A stretch of 64,000 bases of DNA from JACCYI01 sp963828075 (GTDB taxonomy: Bacteria; Actinomycetota; Thermoleophilia; Solirubrobacterales; Solirubrobacteraceae): the NCBI GenBank assembly GCA_963828075.1, contig CAWHDH010000021.1, positions 2,604,001 through 2,668,000 of the forward strand, given 5' to 3'. Both the position numbers and the translations under genes were made by a program. Under the pieces are notes generated by a model. That model saw nothing but the letters and a program-made list of their open reading frames with translations. It did no database searches and had not been told where the DNA came from. This document shows positions 43,077-51,490 of this stretch, one piece after another; positions within the stretch are counted from its first letter, which is position 1; each line of letters starts with the position of its first letter.

Positions 43077-43086
43077 AGCTTAGGCT
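43077..43086. promoter_or_regulatory. Symmetric divergent -10 region
   Basis: AGCTTAGGCT carries TAGGCT (43081-43086) for the plus strand, 8 nt before TTG 43095. It also carries TAAGCT (43082-43077) for the minus strand, 10 nt before GTG 43066. The two boxes share the central TA pair. Confidence 0.5.
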
Positions 43087-43094
43087 CAGTCGCC

Positions 43095-44261
43095 TTGATC
43101 CTCCTTCTGCACAACCGCTACCGGCACCCGGGCGGCGAGGAGCGCGCGGTCGAGGACCTGCGCTGGCTGATCGGCGCGGAGCTCGGCGAGGAGGTCGAGG
43201 TGCTGCAGCGCGACTCGGCGACGATCGGCCGCGCGCGGGCCGCCGCGGGGCTGCTGCGCGGCGGTCTCGAGCCGGGCGACGTCGCGGCGGCGGTGCGCCG
43301 GACGGGGGCGCGGGTCGTGCACGCCCACAACGTCAACCCCTCGCTGGGCTGGCGGGCGCTCGCCGCGGCTCGCGAGGCGGGCGCCGGCGTCGTGTTGCAC
43401 CTGCACAACTACCGCCTGGTCTGCGCGGTCGGGACCTGCTTCACCCACGGCGAGGACTGCATGCGCTGCCACGGCCGCGACACGCTGCCCGGCGTGCGCC
43501 TGAACTGCCGCGGCGGCTCGCGGGCGGAGTCGGCCGCCTACGGCGCCGGCCTCGCGCTGTGGCAGCGCCGGCTCGCGGCGCAGGTCGACGCCTTCCTGGT
43601 CCCGAGCGCCTTCGCGCTGCGGCGGCTGCGGGCGCTCGGCGCGCCCGTCGACGGGCGGGCGAGCGTCCTGCCCTCGGTCCAGCGCGACATCGCAGAAACG
43701 TCGCGGGCGGCGTCCGGGCGCTTCGCGCTCGCGGCGGGGCGCCTGACCCCGGAGAAGGGCTTCGCGGACGCCGTGGCGGGCTGCGTCGCGGCGGGGGTCC
43801 CGCTGGTGGTCGCGGGCGACGGGCCCGAGCTCGCGTCGCTGCAGGCGGCGGCGGCGGGCCACGAGGTGCGCTTCACGGGCCACGTGAGCAGCGCCGAGCT
43901 CGCGGCGCTGCGGCGCGAGGCGGCGGTCGCCGTCGTCCCGTCGCGCTACGCCGAGATCCTCCCGCTGGCCGCGCTCGAGGCGATGGCCGCGGGTCTCCCG
44001 GTCGTGGCGGCCGACTCAGGCGGGCTGGGCGAGGTCGTCCCGGCGCCGGGCCGGTACCCCGCCGGCGACCCCGCCGCCCTCGCCGAGCGCGTCCGGGCGC
44101 TCTGGGGCGACGAGACGGCCGGGGAGCGGGCCCTCGCGATCGTCCGCGCGCTCGCCGCGCCGCCTGCGGTCGCGGAGCGGCTGCGGGCGGTCTACGCGAC
44201 CGCATCGCGCTCGTCCGCGGCCGAACCGTCGCCGGGCGGCGGAAAGAAGTCCCTGCTGTAA
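43095..44261 (+). CDS. Glycosyltransferase family 4
   Basis: With start TTG 43095 the 388-aa protein begins MILLLHNRYRHPGGEERAVEDL, the usual N-terminus of this GT4 group, and follows a TAGGCT box by 8 nt; ATG 43074 is the alternative. VVHAHNVNPSLGWRALAAA, CFTHGEDCMRCHGRDTLPG (a Cys cluster typical of this branch), FALAAGRLTPEKGFADAVAG and YAEILPLAALEAMAAGLPVV with E-x7-E identify the family. It is divergent from the two-domain GT2 and lies 9 bp before the secreted glycosidase. Confidence 0.88.
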   Translation: MILLLHNRYRHPGGEERAVEDLRWLIGAELGEEVEVLQRDSATIGRARAAAGLLRGGLEPGDVAAAVRRTGARVVHAHNVNPSLGWRALAAAREAGAGVVLHLHNYRLVCAVGTCFTHGEDCMRCHGRDTLPGVRLNCRGGSRAESAAYGAGLALWQRRLAAQVDAFLVPSAFALRRLRALGAPVDGRASVLPSVQRDIAETSRAASGRFALAAGRLTPEKGFADAVAGCVAAGVPLVVAGDGPELASLQAAAAGHEVRFTGHVSSAELAALRREAAVAVVPSRYAEILPLAALEAMAAGLPVVAADSGGLGEVVPAPGRYPAGDPAALAERVRALWGDETAGERALAIVRALAAPPAVAERLRAVYATASRSSAAEPSPGGGKKSLL

Positions 44262-44270
44262 TCACGCTCC

Positions 44271-45374
44271 ATGTATCTCCTACGACCCGTCCTCGTCATC
44301 CTTCTCGCTGCGGTCGTGATGGTTGCGTGCAGCAGCGCGCCTGCAGCCGCGAAGGTCTCCCGCAAGAAGGCGATGTGGGGTCCGCTCGAACGCAACGGAC
44401 AGCCGCAGATGCCGGTCTACGCCGAGCTCGGCGTGGGTCTGTGGCAGACCCAGTTGCGCTGGGAGCGCACCGCGAAGGAGCGGCCGGCCAACCCCCGCGA
44501 TCCCGCCGACCCGGCCTACAAGTGGCCGAAGGCGCTTGACGACGCGATCGCGCAGGGCCGCCCCTTCGGGATCAACGTGCTCGTCATGGTCATCGGCGCG
44601 CCGCCGTGGGCCAACGGCGGGCACGATTGGAACTTCCCCCCGACCAGCGACCGCGACTACGCGGACTTCGTCGAGGCGGCGGCCAAGCGCTACCCGGCCG
44701 TCAAGCACTGGATGGTGTGGGGCGAGCCCAACGGCCACCGTTCCTACCAGCCGGTCGTCGATGACGGCGGCCGCCCGCTCCCCAAGAGCAAGCGCGGCCA
44801 CGTCGAGTTCTACGCGAAGATGCTCGACCGCTCCTACGGCCGCCTGAAGAAGCTGTCCAAGAAGAACATGGTGATCGGCGGCAACACCTGGACCATCGGC
44901 GCCACCAAACCGTTCCACTGGATCCGGGCCCTGCGCCTCCCCAACGGCAAGCCGCCGCGCATGGACCTCTACGGGCACAACCCGTTCGGCCAGCCCTTCC
45001 CGAGCCTGGGAGGAAGGGGGAAGCCCCGGCAGCCCGGCATCGCCGAGTTCTCCGACCTCGACACGCTCCAGACGGCGGTCAACAAGCAGCTGCGCCGCCG
45101 CAAGCGCGGCAAGCGGATCCGCATCTTCGTCTCGGAGTACGCCCTGCCGACCGACCACCAGAACGTGTGGGGCTGGTTCGTGAGCCGCGAGGACCAGGCG
45201 CGCTACCTCCGCAACGCCATGCGTGTCGCCCGGAGCAAGAAGTGGATCTACTCGTTCGGCTACTACACCTTGTTCGACGGCCAGCCGCTCCCCGACAACT
45301 CACAGGGCGACTGGGGCCTCTTGACGATCGATGGGACTCGGAAGCCAGCGTTCGACGTGTTCAAGAACAGTTGA
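44271..45374 (+). CDS. Secreted TIM-barrel glycoside hydrolase, probable lipoprotein
   Basis: The 367-aa protein has a signal segment (RPVLVILLAAVVMVAC) ending in a possible lipobox VMVAC. The barrel contains WMVWGEPNGH with acid/base candidate E152 and IFVSEYALPT with nucleophile candidate E289, plus VMVIGAPPWANGG and YGHNPFGQPFPS. This matches the clan GH-A pattern of the two other glycosidases in the window but without a C-terminal beta domain. TAATCA lies 6 nt before the ATG, so it may be transcribed leaderless and separately from the GT4. Likely trims or remodels cell-surface glycan. Confidence 0.78.
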   Translation: MYLLRPVLVILLAAVVMVACSSAPAAAKVSRKKAMWGPLERNGQPQMPVYAELGVGLWQTQLRWERTAKERPANPRDPADPAYKWPKALDDAIAQGRPFGINVLVMVIGAPPWANGGHDWNFPPTSDRDYADFVEAAAKRYPAVKHWMVWGEPNGHRSYQPVVDDGGRPLPKSKRGHVEFYAKMLDRSYGRLKKLSKKNMVIGGNTWTIGATKPFHWIRALRLPNGKPPRMDLYGHNPFGQPFPSLGGRGKPRQPGIAEFSDLDTLQTAVNKQLRRRKRGKRIRIFVSEYALPTDHQNVWGWFVSREDQARYLRNAMRVARSKKWIYSFGYYTLFDGQPLPDNSQGDWGLLTIDGTRKPAFDVFKNS

Positions 45375-45492
45375 TGCAGATGAATCCGAAAGCTTCTCGT
45401 CCGCTCATCCGTTCGCTGAGCGAGGGATTGTCCGCCGTGGGTGCCGGCCAGGCTCTCGTCTGATGCGTTCGAAGGAAGGATCAGGAGTCGCC

Positions 45493-46659
45493 GTGGCAAT
45501 GAATACCCAGTCCACCCGGTTGGAGTTCCTCCACCTCAGTCGCCCCAGGCTCGGCGACGAGGAGATCGACGAGATCCTCGACTCGATCCGGGCCGGCTGG
45601 CTGACGACGGGGCCGAAGGTCGAGATCTTCCAAGACCGGCTGGCGTCCTACGTGGGCGCGCCACACATCCGCTGCCTGTCGTCGTGCACCGCAGGCCTGC
45701 TGCTCGGCCTGAAGGCGGCGGGGATCGGCCCCGGCGACGAGGTCCTCGTGCCGACGCTGACCTTCGTGTCCTGCGCCAACGCGATCGAGCAGGTCGGCGC
45801 GCGGCCCGTGTTCGTCGATGCGGATCCGGAGACCGGGCTGATCGACCTCGCCGCGGCGGAGCTGTGCATCGGTGACGCGACGCGGGCGATCCTGCCCGTG
45901 CACCTGGGCGGCCGTCCGCTGGACATGGACCGCGTCAACGACCTCCGCGACACCTACGGGCTCGCGGTCATCGAGGACGCCGCGCACTCGATCGGCGCCG
46001 AGTGGGGCGGGCGCCGGATCGGCTCGTTCGGGAACTTCACCTCGTTCTCGTTCCACGCCACGAAGAACATCACGACGTTCGAGGGTGGCGCGCTCGTCGT
46101 CCCCGACGGCGTGACCGCCGGCCGGATCGAGCAGCTCTCGCGCCACGGCCTGAGCCGCTCGTCGTGGAACCGTCACGGCGCGAGCGGCCCGGACGCCTAC
46201 GACGTGGTCGAGCCGGGGTTCAAGTGCGCCATGCACGACATCTCCGCCGCGGTCGGCATGCACCAGATCGAGCGCCTCGACGAATGGATCGATCGCCGCT
46301 CCGAGATCTCCGCCGCCTACGACGAGGCACTCGCCGACCTCCCGCTCGCCACGCCACCTCCGGTCCCCGACCATGCGCGCCACGCGCACCATCTCTACCC
46401 GGTCCGCCTGCTCGACGAGGCGCGGCTGCACCGCGACGACGTGATCGAGGGGATGCGGCGGCTGAACGTCGGCACCAGCGTGCACTTCCGCCCGATCCAC
46501 ACCTACTCCTACTACGCGGAGCGCTACGGGCACCGGCCGGAGGACTTTCCGGCCTCGTACCGGCTCGGGCGGCGGCTGATCAGTCTTCCGCTGTTCCCCG
46601 GGATGAGTCTGGACGACGTCGGCGACGTGGCCTCGGCACTGCACCAGCTGCTCGACTGA
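45493..46659 (+). CDS. DegT/DnrJ/EryC1-family sugar aminotransferase
   Basis: The 388-aa PLP enzyme converts a keto-sugar nucleotide to an amino sugar. Landmarks are LGDEEIDEILDSIRAGWLTTG, SSCTAGLLLGLKAAGIGPGD, PTLTFVSCANAI, VIEDAAHSIGAEW and the PLP lysine K191 in SFHATKNITTFEGGAL. GTSVHFRPIHTYSYY closes the active site. GTG 45493 is favoured by AGGAG five bases upstream; ATG 45499 and 45463 are alternatives. The 118-bp gap before it contains no gene. It supplies an amino sugar for the glycan. Confidence 0.92.
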   Translation: MAMNTQSTRLEFLHLSRPRLGDEEIDEILDSIRAGWLTTGPKVEIFQDRLASYVGAPHIRCLSSCTAGLLLGLKAAGIGPGDEVLVPTLTFVSCANAIEQVGARPVFVDADPETGLIDLAAAELCIGDATRAILPVHLGGRPLDMDRVNDLRDTYGLAVIEDAAHSIGAEWGGRRIGSFGNFTSFSFHATKNITTFEGGALVVPDGVTAGRIEQLSRHGLSRSSWNRHGASGPDAYDVVEPGFKCAMHDISAAVGMHQIERLDEWIDRRSEISAAYDEALADLPLATPPPVPDHARHAHHLYPVRLLDEARLHRDDVIEGMRRLNVGTSVHFRPIHTYSYYAERYGHRPEDFPASYRLGRRLISLPLFPGMSLDDVGDVASALHQLLD

Positions 46660-46750
46660 TCACCGTCCCGCCCACGCGGCGATGTCCTCCGCGGCGGTGC
46701 GGGTCCGTCGTCGACACCGACTCCGTCACGGCTAGGCAGGCACGAGGCTC

Positions 46751-46756
46751 TAGCAT
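46751..46756 (+). promoter_or_regulatory. -10 box, leaderless type
   Basis: TAGCAT is followed by exactly 7 nt and GTG 46764. No ribosome binding site is present. Confidence 0.45.
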
Positions 46757-46763
46757 CGGCACC

Positions 46764-47984
46764 GTGGAACCCGATGCCCTCCTCATCGTCCGCAACAGCT
46801 TTCGGCACGATGCGCGGGTGCTGCGGGCGGCCCGAACGCTTCGCGACGCCGGACACACGCCGGAGGTCGTCGCGATCCTCACCGGGCCCGGGCAGCCCGA
46901 GCGCAGTGAGATCGACGGCATCCCGGTCGTCCGGCTGGGCCGCGCCCGCGCGCTCGCGTGGGTCGAACGGCGTTTTGCGGCGGAGGCGAGCACCGCTCGA
47001 CCCGCCACTGCGGCCCCATCGGCGCCCCGTGCGTCCACCCCGGGCCGCCGCGCCGCCGTGCACGCGCTGCGCCTCGCACGGTCGCTCGACTACCACGCGC
47101 GCGCGATCCCCTACACGGTTCGCCGCCGGCCGGCCATCGTGCACTGCAACGACCAAGACACGATGTGGGTCGGGGTCGCCGCCAAGGCGCTCACGGGCAG
47201 CCGGCTGGTCTACGACGCCCACGAGCTGTGGGCGGACCGCAACGGCCGCTGGGAGTGGCGTCCCGGGCTCCTGGCGGCGGAGGCCGTGTTCACGCGGATC
47301 GCCGACCAGGTGATCGCCGCGAGCCCGGGTTACGCCGACCGCATGCGGCGCCGCTATCGGATCCCGGCACCAACCGTCATCCACAACGTCCCAGACGTGC
47401 CGGAGGTGCCGCGGCCGTTCCCCGACGACGACGCGCGACCGCTGGCGGTCTACGTCGGCGGGCTGCTGTCCGGGCGGGGCCTCGAGCAGGCGATCGATGC
47501 GGTGGCGCTCGTCCCCGGCCTGCGGCTGCGCCTGATCGGGCCGGGCGGGCCGGCGACCGTCGCGGGGCTCTGGCAGCATGCGCGCGCCGTCGGGATCGCC
47601 GACCGCTTCGAGGTCGCCGATCCCGTTCCCTCAGACCGGGTCATCGACGCGCTGGCGGGGGCGACGCTCGGGCTCAGCCTCTTTCAGCCCATCTGCCTGA
47701 GCTACGAGTTGACCATGCCGAACAAGTTGCTCGAGTACGTCGCCGCCGGCCTCCCGGTGGTGACGAGCGACGTGCCGGTCTGCGCCGCGTTCGTGCGCGA
47801 GCACGGGATCGGCGAGGTCGTGCCCGCGCGGGACCCCGCGGGCATCGCCGAGGGGATCCGGCGGCTGCTCGAGCCCAGGCGCGCGGCGGAGGTCCGGTAT
47901 CGGGTGAGGGTCGCCGCGAAGCAGTTCAACTGGACGAACGAGCGCCAGGTCCTCCGCGGCGTCTACGCGGCCGCGACACGCTGA
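46764..47984 (+). CDS. Glycosyltransferase family 4
   Basis: The 406-aa enzyme begins VEPDALLIVRNSFRHDARVLRAARTLRDAG. VHCNDQDTMWVGVAAKALTG and VYDAHELWADRNGRWEW are the acceptor-domain motifs of this branch, LAVYVGGLLSGRGLEQAIDA marks the donor domain, and LFQPICLSYELTMPNKLLEYVAAGLPVV holds the donor-binding region. A poorly conserved Ala/Pro-rich insert lies near residues 75-95. It is followed within 9 bp by the asparagine-synthetase-like gene. Confidence 0.86.
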   Translation: MEPDALLIVRNSFRHDARVLRAARTLRDAGHTPEVVAILTGPGQPERSEIDGIPVVRLGRARALAWVERRFAAEASTARPATAAPSAPRASTPGRRAAVHALRLARSLDYHARAIPYTVRRRPAIVHCNDQDTMWVGVAAKALTGSRLVYDAHELWADRNGRWEWRPGLLAAEAVFTRIADQVIAASPGYADRMRRRYRIPAPTVIHNVPDVPEVPRPFPDDDARPLAVYVGGLLSGRGLEQAIDAVALVPGLRLRLIGPGGPATVAGLWQHARAVGIADRFEVADPVPSDRVIDALAGATLGLSLFQPICLSYELTMPNKLLEYVAAGLPVVTSDVPVCAAFVREHGIGEVVPARDPAGIAEGIRRLLEPRRAAEVRYRVRVAAKQFNWTNERQVLRGVYAAATR

Positions 47985-47993
47985 GTATCGGCT

Positions 47994-49601
47994 GTGCTCG
48001 TCGGCGCGGGACGCGTCTGGGACCTGCTCCCTGGGGAGGACAGGGCCGAGCTCGGCGCCCACGTGGTCCACTGGCGCGGGCTGGTGTACCTCCCGGGGCA
48101 CCCGCCCGGCGCCCCGTCGCTGCGCGCCTGCGACTGGGACGGCCGCGGCGCGGTGTGCGGCGCCGCCGCCGCGCTGAAGGGTTCCTTCGCGGTGACGGTG
48201 ACCGAGCGCGCCGGCGGACGGCAGTGGTGCTTCACGAGCGCGGCCGGCACGCTGGACGCCTTCGTGGGCGGCGGGATGGTCGCGACATCCTTCCTGCAGC
48301 TCTGCGCCGTCCTCGGCGTCCGCGCGCACGATCTCGATCCCGACGCCGTCGCCGAGTTCGTCGACCTCGGCTTCGTCCACGGGCCGCGCACGCCCGTCGC
48401 CGCGATCCGCCGGCTCGGGCCGGGACGCGTGGTGGAGCTCGCGCCGGGGGCTGCACTCGCGGAGCACGACACCGGCGTTCCCGGCATCACCGTCCCGCCC
48501 CCACCCGAGCTGTCCATCGAAGGCCTGTTCGCCGCCCTGTCGGCGTCGCTGCGAGGGCTGCGCGTGAGCGTCGACCTGACGGGCGGGGCGGACTCGCGCC
48601 TGGTGGCCTCGCTGCTGGCCGGCGACCTCGACGTCGAGTGCGCCGTGACCGGCGTCGCCGGAAACCGCGACATCGAACTCGCGACGGACACCGCCCGTGC
48701 CCTCTCGCGCCCGCTCCACGTCCTCGAGCACAGCGTGGCGAACCTCGACGACGACATCGCCGCGTTGTTCGAGGCGTCCGACGGGCTGTGCGACCTGCTC
48801 ACCTTCCACCGGCTGCGCCAGAACGCGCTGGCGCGTCGCTCACGCGGCGTTCAGGTGGCGCTCAGCGGCGTCGGCGGCGAGCTGTACAAGGACTTCTGGT
48901 GGCTCCAGGACCTGCCGCGCTACCGGCGCCGGCACAGCAACGTCGAGCGGCTGTTCGATCTGCGTTTCCGGCCGCTCGCGGTGCCCGACGGGGTCCTCGC
49001 GGGCGACGTCGCCGCGGCGGCCCGCGGCGTGCGCGAGCGGATGCTGCACGACATGCGCGCCTTGACCATGCCGCTCAACACGCAGACCTATGACCGTGTG
49101 TACCTCGAGATCAAGATGCGCACGGCCGCGGCGCGGATCACGTCGATGAACTCCCTCTACCTGCCCTTCCACCCGCCGCTCCTTGACCCGGAGCTCGTCC
49201 GGCTGGGCTACGCCCTGCCGCGGCGCCGGCGGTTCTTCAACGGGTTCCACCGAGGCGTCGTCAGCGCGGCCGCGCCGGCGGCGGCCCGGCTGCCGACGAC
49301 GGAGGGCGGGATGTCGCTCTCCGTGGCGCATCGACACCAGGCGGCCGACACGGCGCTGTATGCCCGCGACAGGGCACGGCGCCTCGGCGCGAAGACGCGG
49401 CAGCGCGTCCGCGGCACACCGCTCGGCGTCGAGTCGCCCGACAATCCCGAGCTGATAGGGGCGGCACGGGCGGCGGCGGCGTTCCCGGCGGCCGTCGAGC
49501 GCCTGAGCGACCTGGGCGTGCTCGGCACGGCCGCGCCGCCGGATCGCTACGTCGGCCGGATCCTCTCGCTCGGCCTCCTCGTCGAGCGGCTCGAGCGCTG
49601 A
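47994..49601 (+). CDS. Asparagine synthetase-like protein lacking the glutaminase Cys
   Basis: The 535-aa protein starts at GTG 47994. The N-terminal half has the beta-sandwich layout of class II glutamine amidotransferases (ALKGSFAVTVTERAGGRQWCFTS, DFVDLGFVHGPRT-like segment, AAIRRLGPGRVVELAPG). However, residue 2 is Leu, not the catalytic Cys. The C-terminal half has the PP-loop in VDLTGGADSRLVASLLAG, then LSGVGGELYKDFWW. Such AsnB-like proteins in polysaccharide loci are thought to amidate sugar acids, here presumably with free ammonia or by another chemistry. Role in this locus is inferred only from position. Confidence 0.8.
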   Translation: MLVGAGRVWDLLPGEDRAELGAHVVHWRGLVYLPGHPPGAPSLRACDWDGRGAVCGAAAALKGSFAVTVTERAGGRQWCFTSAAGTLDAFVGGGMVATSFLQLCAVLGVRAHDLDPDAVAEFVDLGFVHGPRTPVAAIRRLGPGRVVELAPGAALAEHDTGVPGITVPPPPELSIEGLFAALSASLRGLRVSVDLTGGADSRLVASLLAGDLDVECAVTGVAGNRDIELATDTARALSRPLHVLEHSVANLDDDIAALFEASDGLCDLLTFHRLRQNALARRSRGVQVALSGVGGELYKDFWWLQDLPRYRRRHSNVERLFDLRFRPLAVPDGVLAGDVAAAARGVRERMLHDMRALTMPLNTQTYDRVYLEIKMRTAAARITSMNSLYLPFHPPLLDPELVRLGYALPRRRRFFNGFHRGVVSAAAPAAARLPTTEGGMSLSVAHRHQAADTALYARDRARRLGAKTRQRVRGTPLGVESPDNPELIGAARAAAAFPAAVERLSDLGVLGTAAPPDRYVGRILSLGLLVERLER

Positions 49602-49648
49602 CTGGCGGGTCGGACCGGGACGCCTCCGCTACCATCGCCGACCCGCCC

Positions 49649-50311
49649 ATGCGCTACTGCCCCCTCTGCGACTCAGAGACCGCCGAGTTCGAAGCCCACA
49701 ACGGCAAGCCGAACCGGCGCTGCCCGACGTGCCGGTCGCTGGGGCGCCAGCGCCTGGCGTGGAGCTACCTGCAGCGCGAGACGGACCTGTTCGAGCCTCC
49801 GGCGAAGTACCTGCTCCAGCTCGCGCCGGAGTCGGCGCTCGAACGCCGGCTCGCCCCGCACTCGAACATCCACTACCTCAGCGGCGACCTGAGCTCTCCG
49901 AAGGCGCTGGTCAAGTGCGATCTCACCGCCCTGCCCTTCATCGACGACACGTTCGACGTCCTGCTGTGCAGCCATGTGCTCGAGCACGTCAAGGACGATC
50001 ACCAGGCCATGCGGGAGATGTTCCGGGTGCTTCGGCCGGGCCGCTGGGCCCTCATCCAGGTCCCCGTGCTCGCCGATCGCACGGACGAGGACTCCCGGGT
50101 GAAGACAGCCGCCGAGCGGCTGGCGCGTTTCGGCCAGCACGATCACGTCAGGATCTATGGCCTCGACGTGGCGGATCGCCTGCAGGAGGTCGGGTTCGAC
50201 GTCTCGGTCGAGAAGTACGGCCGGACGCTCGGCAAGGAGATGTCGCAGCGCCTCGGGATCGGGCGCTCGCAGTACCTGTTCGTATGCCGCAAGCCGGCTG
50301 CCGGCGCATGA
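49649..50311 (+). CDS. Zinc-ribbon class I methyltransferase
   Basis: The 220-aa protein starts with a four-Cys ribbon (CPLC at residues 4-7, CPTC at 25-28) and the shared segment RSLGRQRLAWSYLQRETDLF. A SAM-dependent methyltransferase fold follows: LLQLAPESALERRL in place of a standard motif I, DLTALPFIDDTFDVLLCSHVLEHVKDDHQAM and FRVLRPGRWALIQVPV. Two close relatives occur in this window: the C-terminal part of the gene at 60148 and the gene beginning at 63831. It probably methylates a glycan or its lipid carrier. Confidence 0.85.
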   Translation: MRYCPLCDSETAEFEAHNGKPNRRCPTCRSLGRQRLAWSYLQRETDLFEPPAKYLLQLAPESALERRLAPHSNIHYLSGDLSSPKALVKCDLTALPFIDDTFDVLLCSHVLEHVKDDHQAMREMFRVLRPGRWALIQVPVLADRTDEDSRVKTAAERLARFGQHDHVRIYGLDVADRLQEVGFDVSVEKYGRTLGKEMSQRLGIGRSQYLFVCRKPAAGA

Positions 50312-50334
50312 CCCACCGGCGGTCCCGTGCGCGA

Positions 50335-50340
50335 TATCGT
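50335..50340 (+). promoter_or_regulatory. -10 box, leaderless type
   Basis: TATCGT is followed by 8 nt and ATG 50349. It overlaps the short gap after the zinc-ribbon methyltransferase. Confidence 0.4.
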
Positions 50341-50348
50341 CTCCGCGC

Positions 50349-50903
50349 ATGACGAAGGCTGTGACTGCCGAGCCGGACGCCGTGACCCTGAAGCCCTTGA
50401 CGGAGCGGCGCTTCCGTGAGCTCGAGGCGAAAGATCCGTACTACAAGGGACGCTGGGAGTACTACGCGACGGTGACCGACATCGTGCGGCGGCTCAAGCC
50501 GCCGCCGACCTCGTGCCTCGAGATCGGCGCCTACCGGCTCCCGGTGCTCGCGGGCTCGGACACGATGGACATCAAGGACCACCTGTCCACCACGACGTAC
50601 GTCCACGACGCGGGAAGCACCCCGTGGCCGATCCCGGACAAGACGTACGACCTGGCGATCGCGCTGCAGATCTGGGAGCACCTCGAGGGTCGCCAGGTGC
50701 AGGCCTTCTCCGAGCTCCGGCGGGTGGCGAAGCGCGCCGTCATGAGCTTCCCGCTCGAATGGAACCGGCCGGGGAACGTGACCCACCACGGGATCACCGA
50801 GGACCAGATCCTGGAGTGGGTCCACGGGCTCAAGCCGGTGCATCGCCACATCGTGGGGTCGCGAACCTCGCCGCGGCTGATCTACGTACTCAACCTCAAG
50901 TAG
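50349..50903 (+). CDS. Small class I methyltransferase-like protein
   Basis: The 184-aa protein has a shortened SAM-methyltransferase core: SCLEIGAYRLPVLAG at the motif I position (the usual Gly-rich loop is reduced), IPDKTYDLAIALQIWEHLEGRQVQAFSELRRV and MSFPLEWNRPGNVTHHGIT. The N-terminal helix FRELEAKDPYYKGRWEYYATV is conserved-looking. The weak Gly loop leaves open whether it binds SAM. Its stop is 3 bp from the stop of the converging lipoprotein gene. Confidence 0.75.
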   Translation: MTKAVTAEPDAVTLKPLTERRFRELEAKDPYYKGRWEYYATVTDIVRRLKPPPTSCLEIGAYRLPVLAGSDTMDIKDHLSTTTYVHDAGSTPWPIPDKTYDLAIALQIWEHLEGRQVQAFSELRRVAKRAVMSFPLEWNRPGNVTHHGITEDQILEWVHGLKPVHRHIVGSRTSPRLIYVLNLK

Positions 50904-50906
50904 GCG

Positions 50907-51461
50907 TCAGCCCTTGGCGGGCTTCGCGATGCCGCCAGAGCGCAGGATCTTGCCGACATGCTCCTTCGTGCGCTTGTACGGCGTGCACCGGCGCGTGGCC
51001 TTCGGGTTGCTCTCGGCGGACACACGGCTGCATCCGGTGAGCCACCCGCGCTTGCCTCGGGCGCGAGAGAACGGCGGCAGCGTGACCTCCCCCTTCGACA
51101 CCATGATCAGGCAGTCGTCGCGCCGTTCCTTGACCTTCGGGCCGTCGTAGAGGGCCACCGCGATCCCGGGCTTGGCCTGATTGCGCGCGATCCGGCCGAC
51201 CCGGCTTCGCAGGCCGCGTTCATCGCGCTTGATGCTGGCGTTCCACTGCTCGGCGCAGCGCCGCACAGCCGCCGGTGCGTCCGCGGTGAGCTGCGGACGG
51301 TCGTCACCGGCCGCCTTCTTGGCCGGTGGGGTGCTCGTCGGTGTCGCCGTCGGCGTCGACGTGGCCTTGGAACGCTTATCGGCCCCGCCCTCGGAGCCGC
51401 AGCCGACGGTGGTCAGGCCGCACACGGCCATCAGGACGATCACAGGAAGGGTCTGTCGCAT
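50907..51461 (-). CDS. Small basic lipoprotein of unknown function
   Basis: The 184-aa protein has a lipoprotein signal (MRQTLPVIVLMAVCGLTTVGC, lipobox Cys21), a Thr/Pro-rich spacer (ATSTPTATPTSTPP) and a basic domain with five more Cys, including DDCLIMVSKGEVTLPPFSR and RGWLTGCSRVSAESNPKATRRC. No known family is recognised. TAGAAT lies 7 nt before the ATG, suggesting leaderless transcription separate from the operon upstream. Confidence 0.78.
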   Translation of the reverse strand: MRQTLPVIVLMAVCGLTTVGCGSEGGADKRSKATSTPTATPTSTPPAKKAAGDDRPQLTADAPAAVRRCAEQWNASIKRDERGLRSRVGRIARNQAKPGIAVALYDGPKVKERRDDCLIMVSKGEVTLPPFSRARGKRGWLTGCSRVSAESNPKATRRCTPYKRTKEHVGKILRSGGIAKPAKG

Positions 51462-51468
51462 CGAGCCG

Positions 51469-51474
51469 ATTCTA
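51469..51474 (-). promoter_or_regulatory. -10 box, leaderless type
   Basis: On the minus strand TAGAAT is followed by 7 nt and ATG 51461. It lies in the 29-bp gap after the methyltransferase-coiled-coil gene and is among the best TANNNT matches in the window. Confidence 0.5.
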
Positions 51475-51490
51475 CGAGCGGCGAGCGGGG

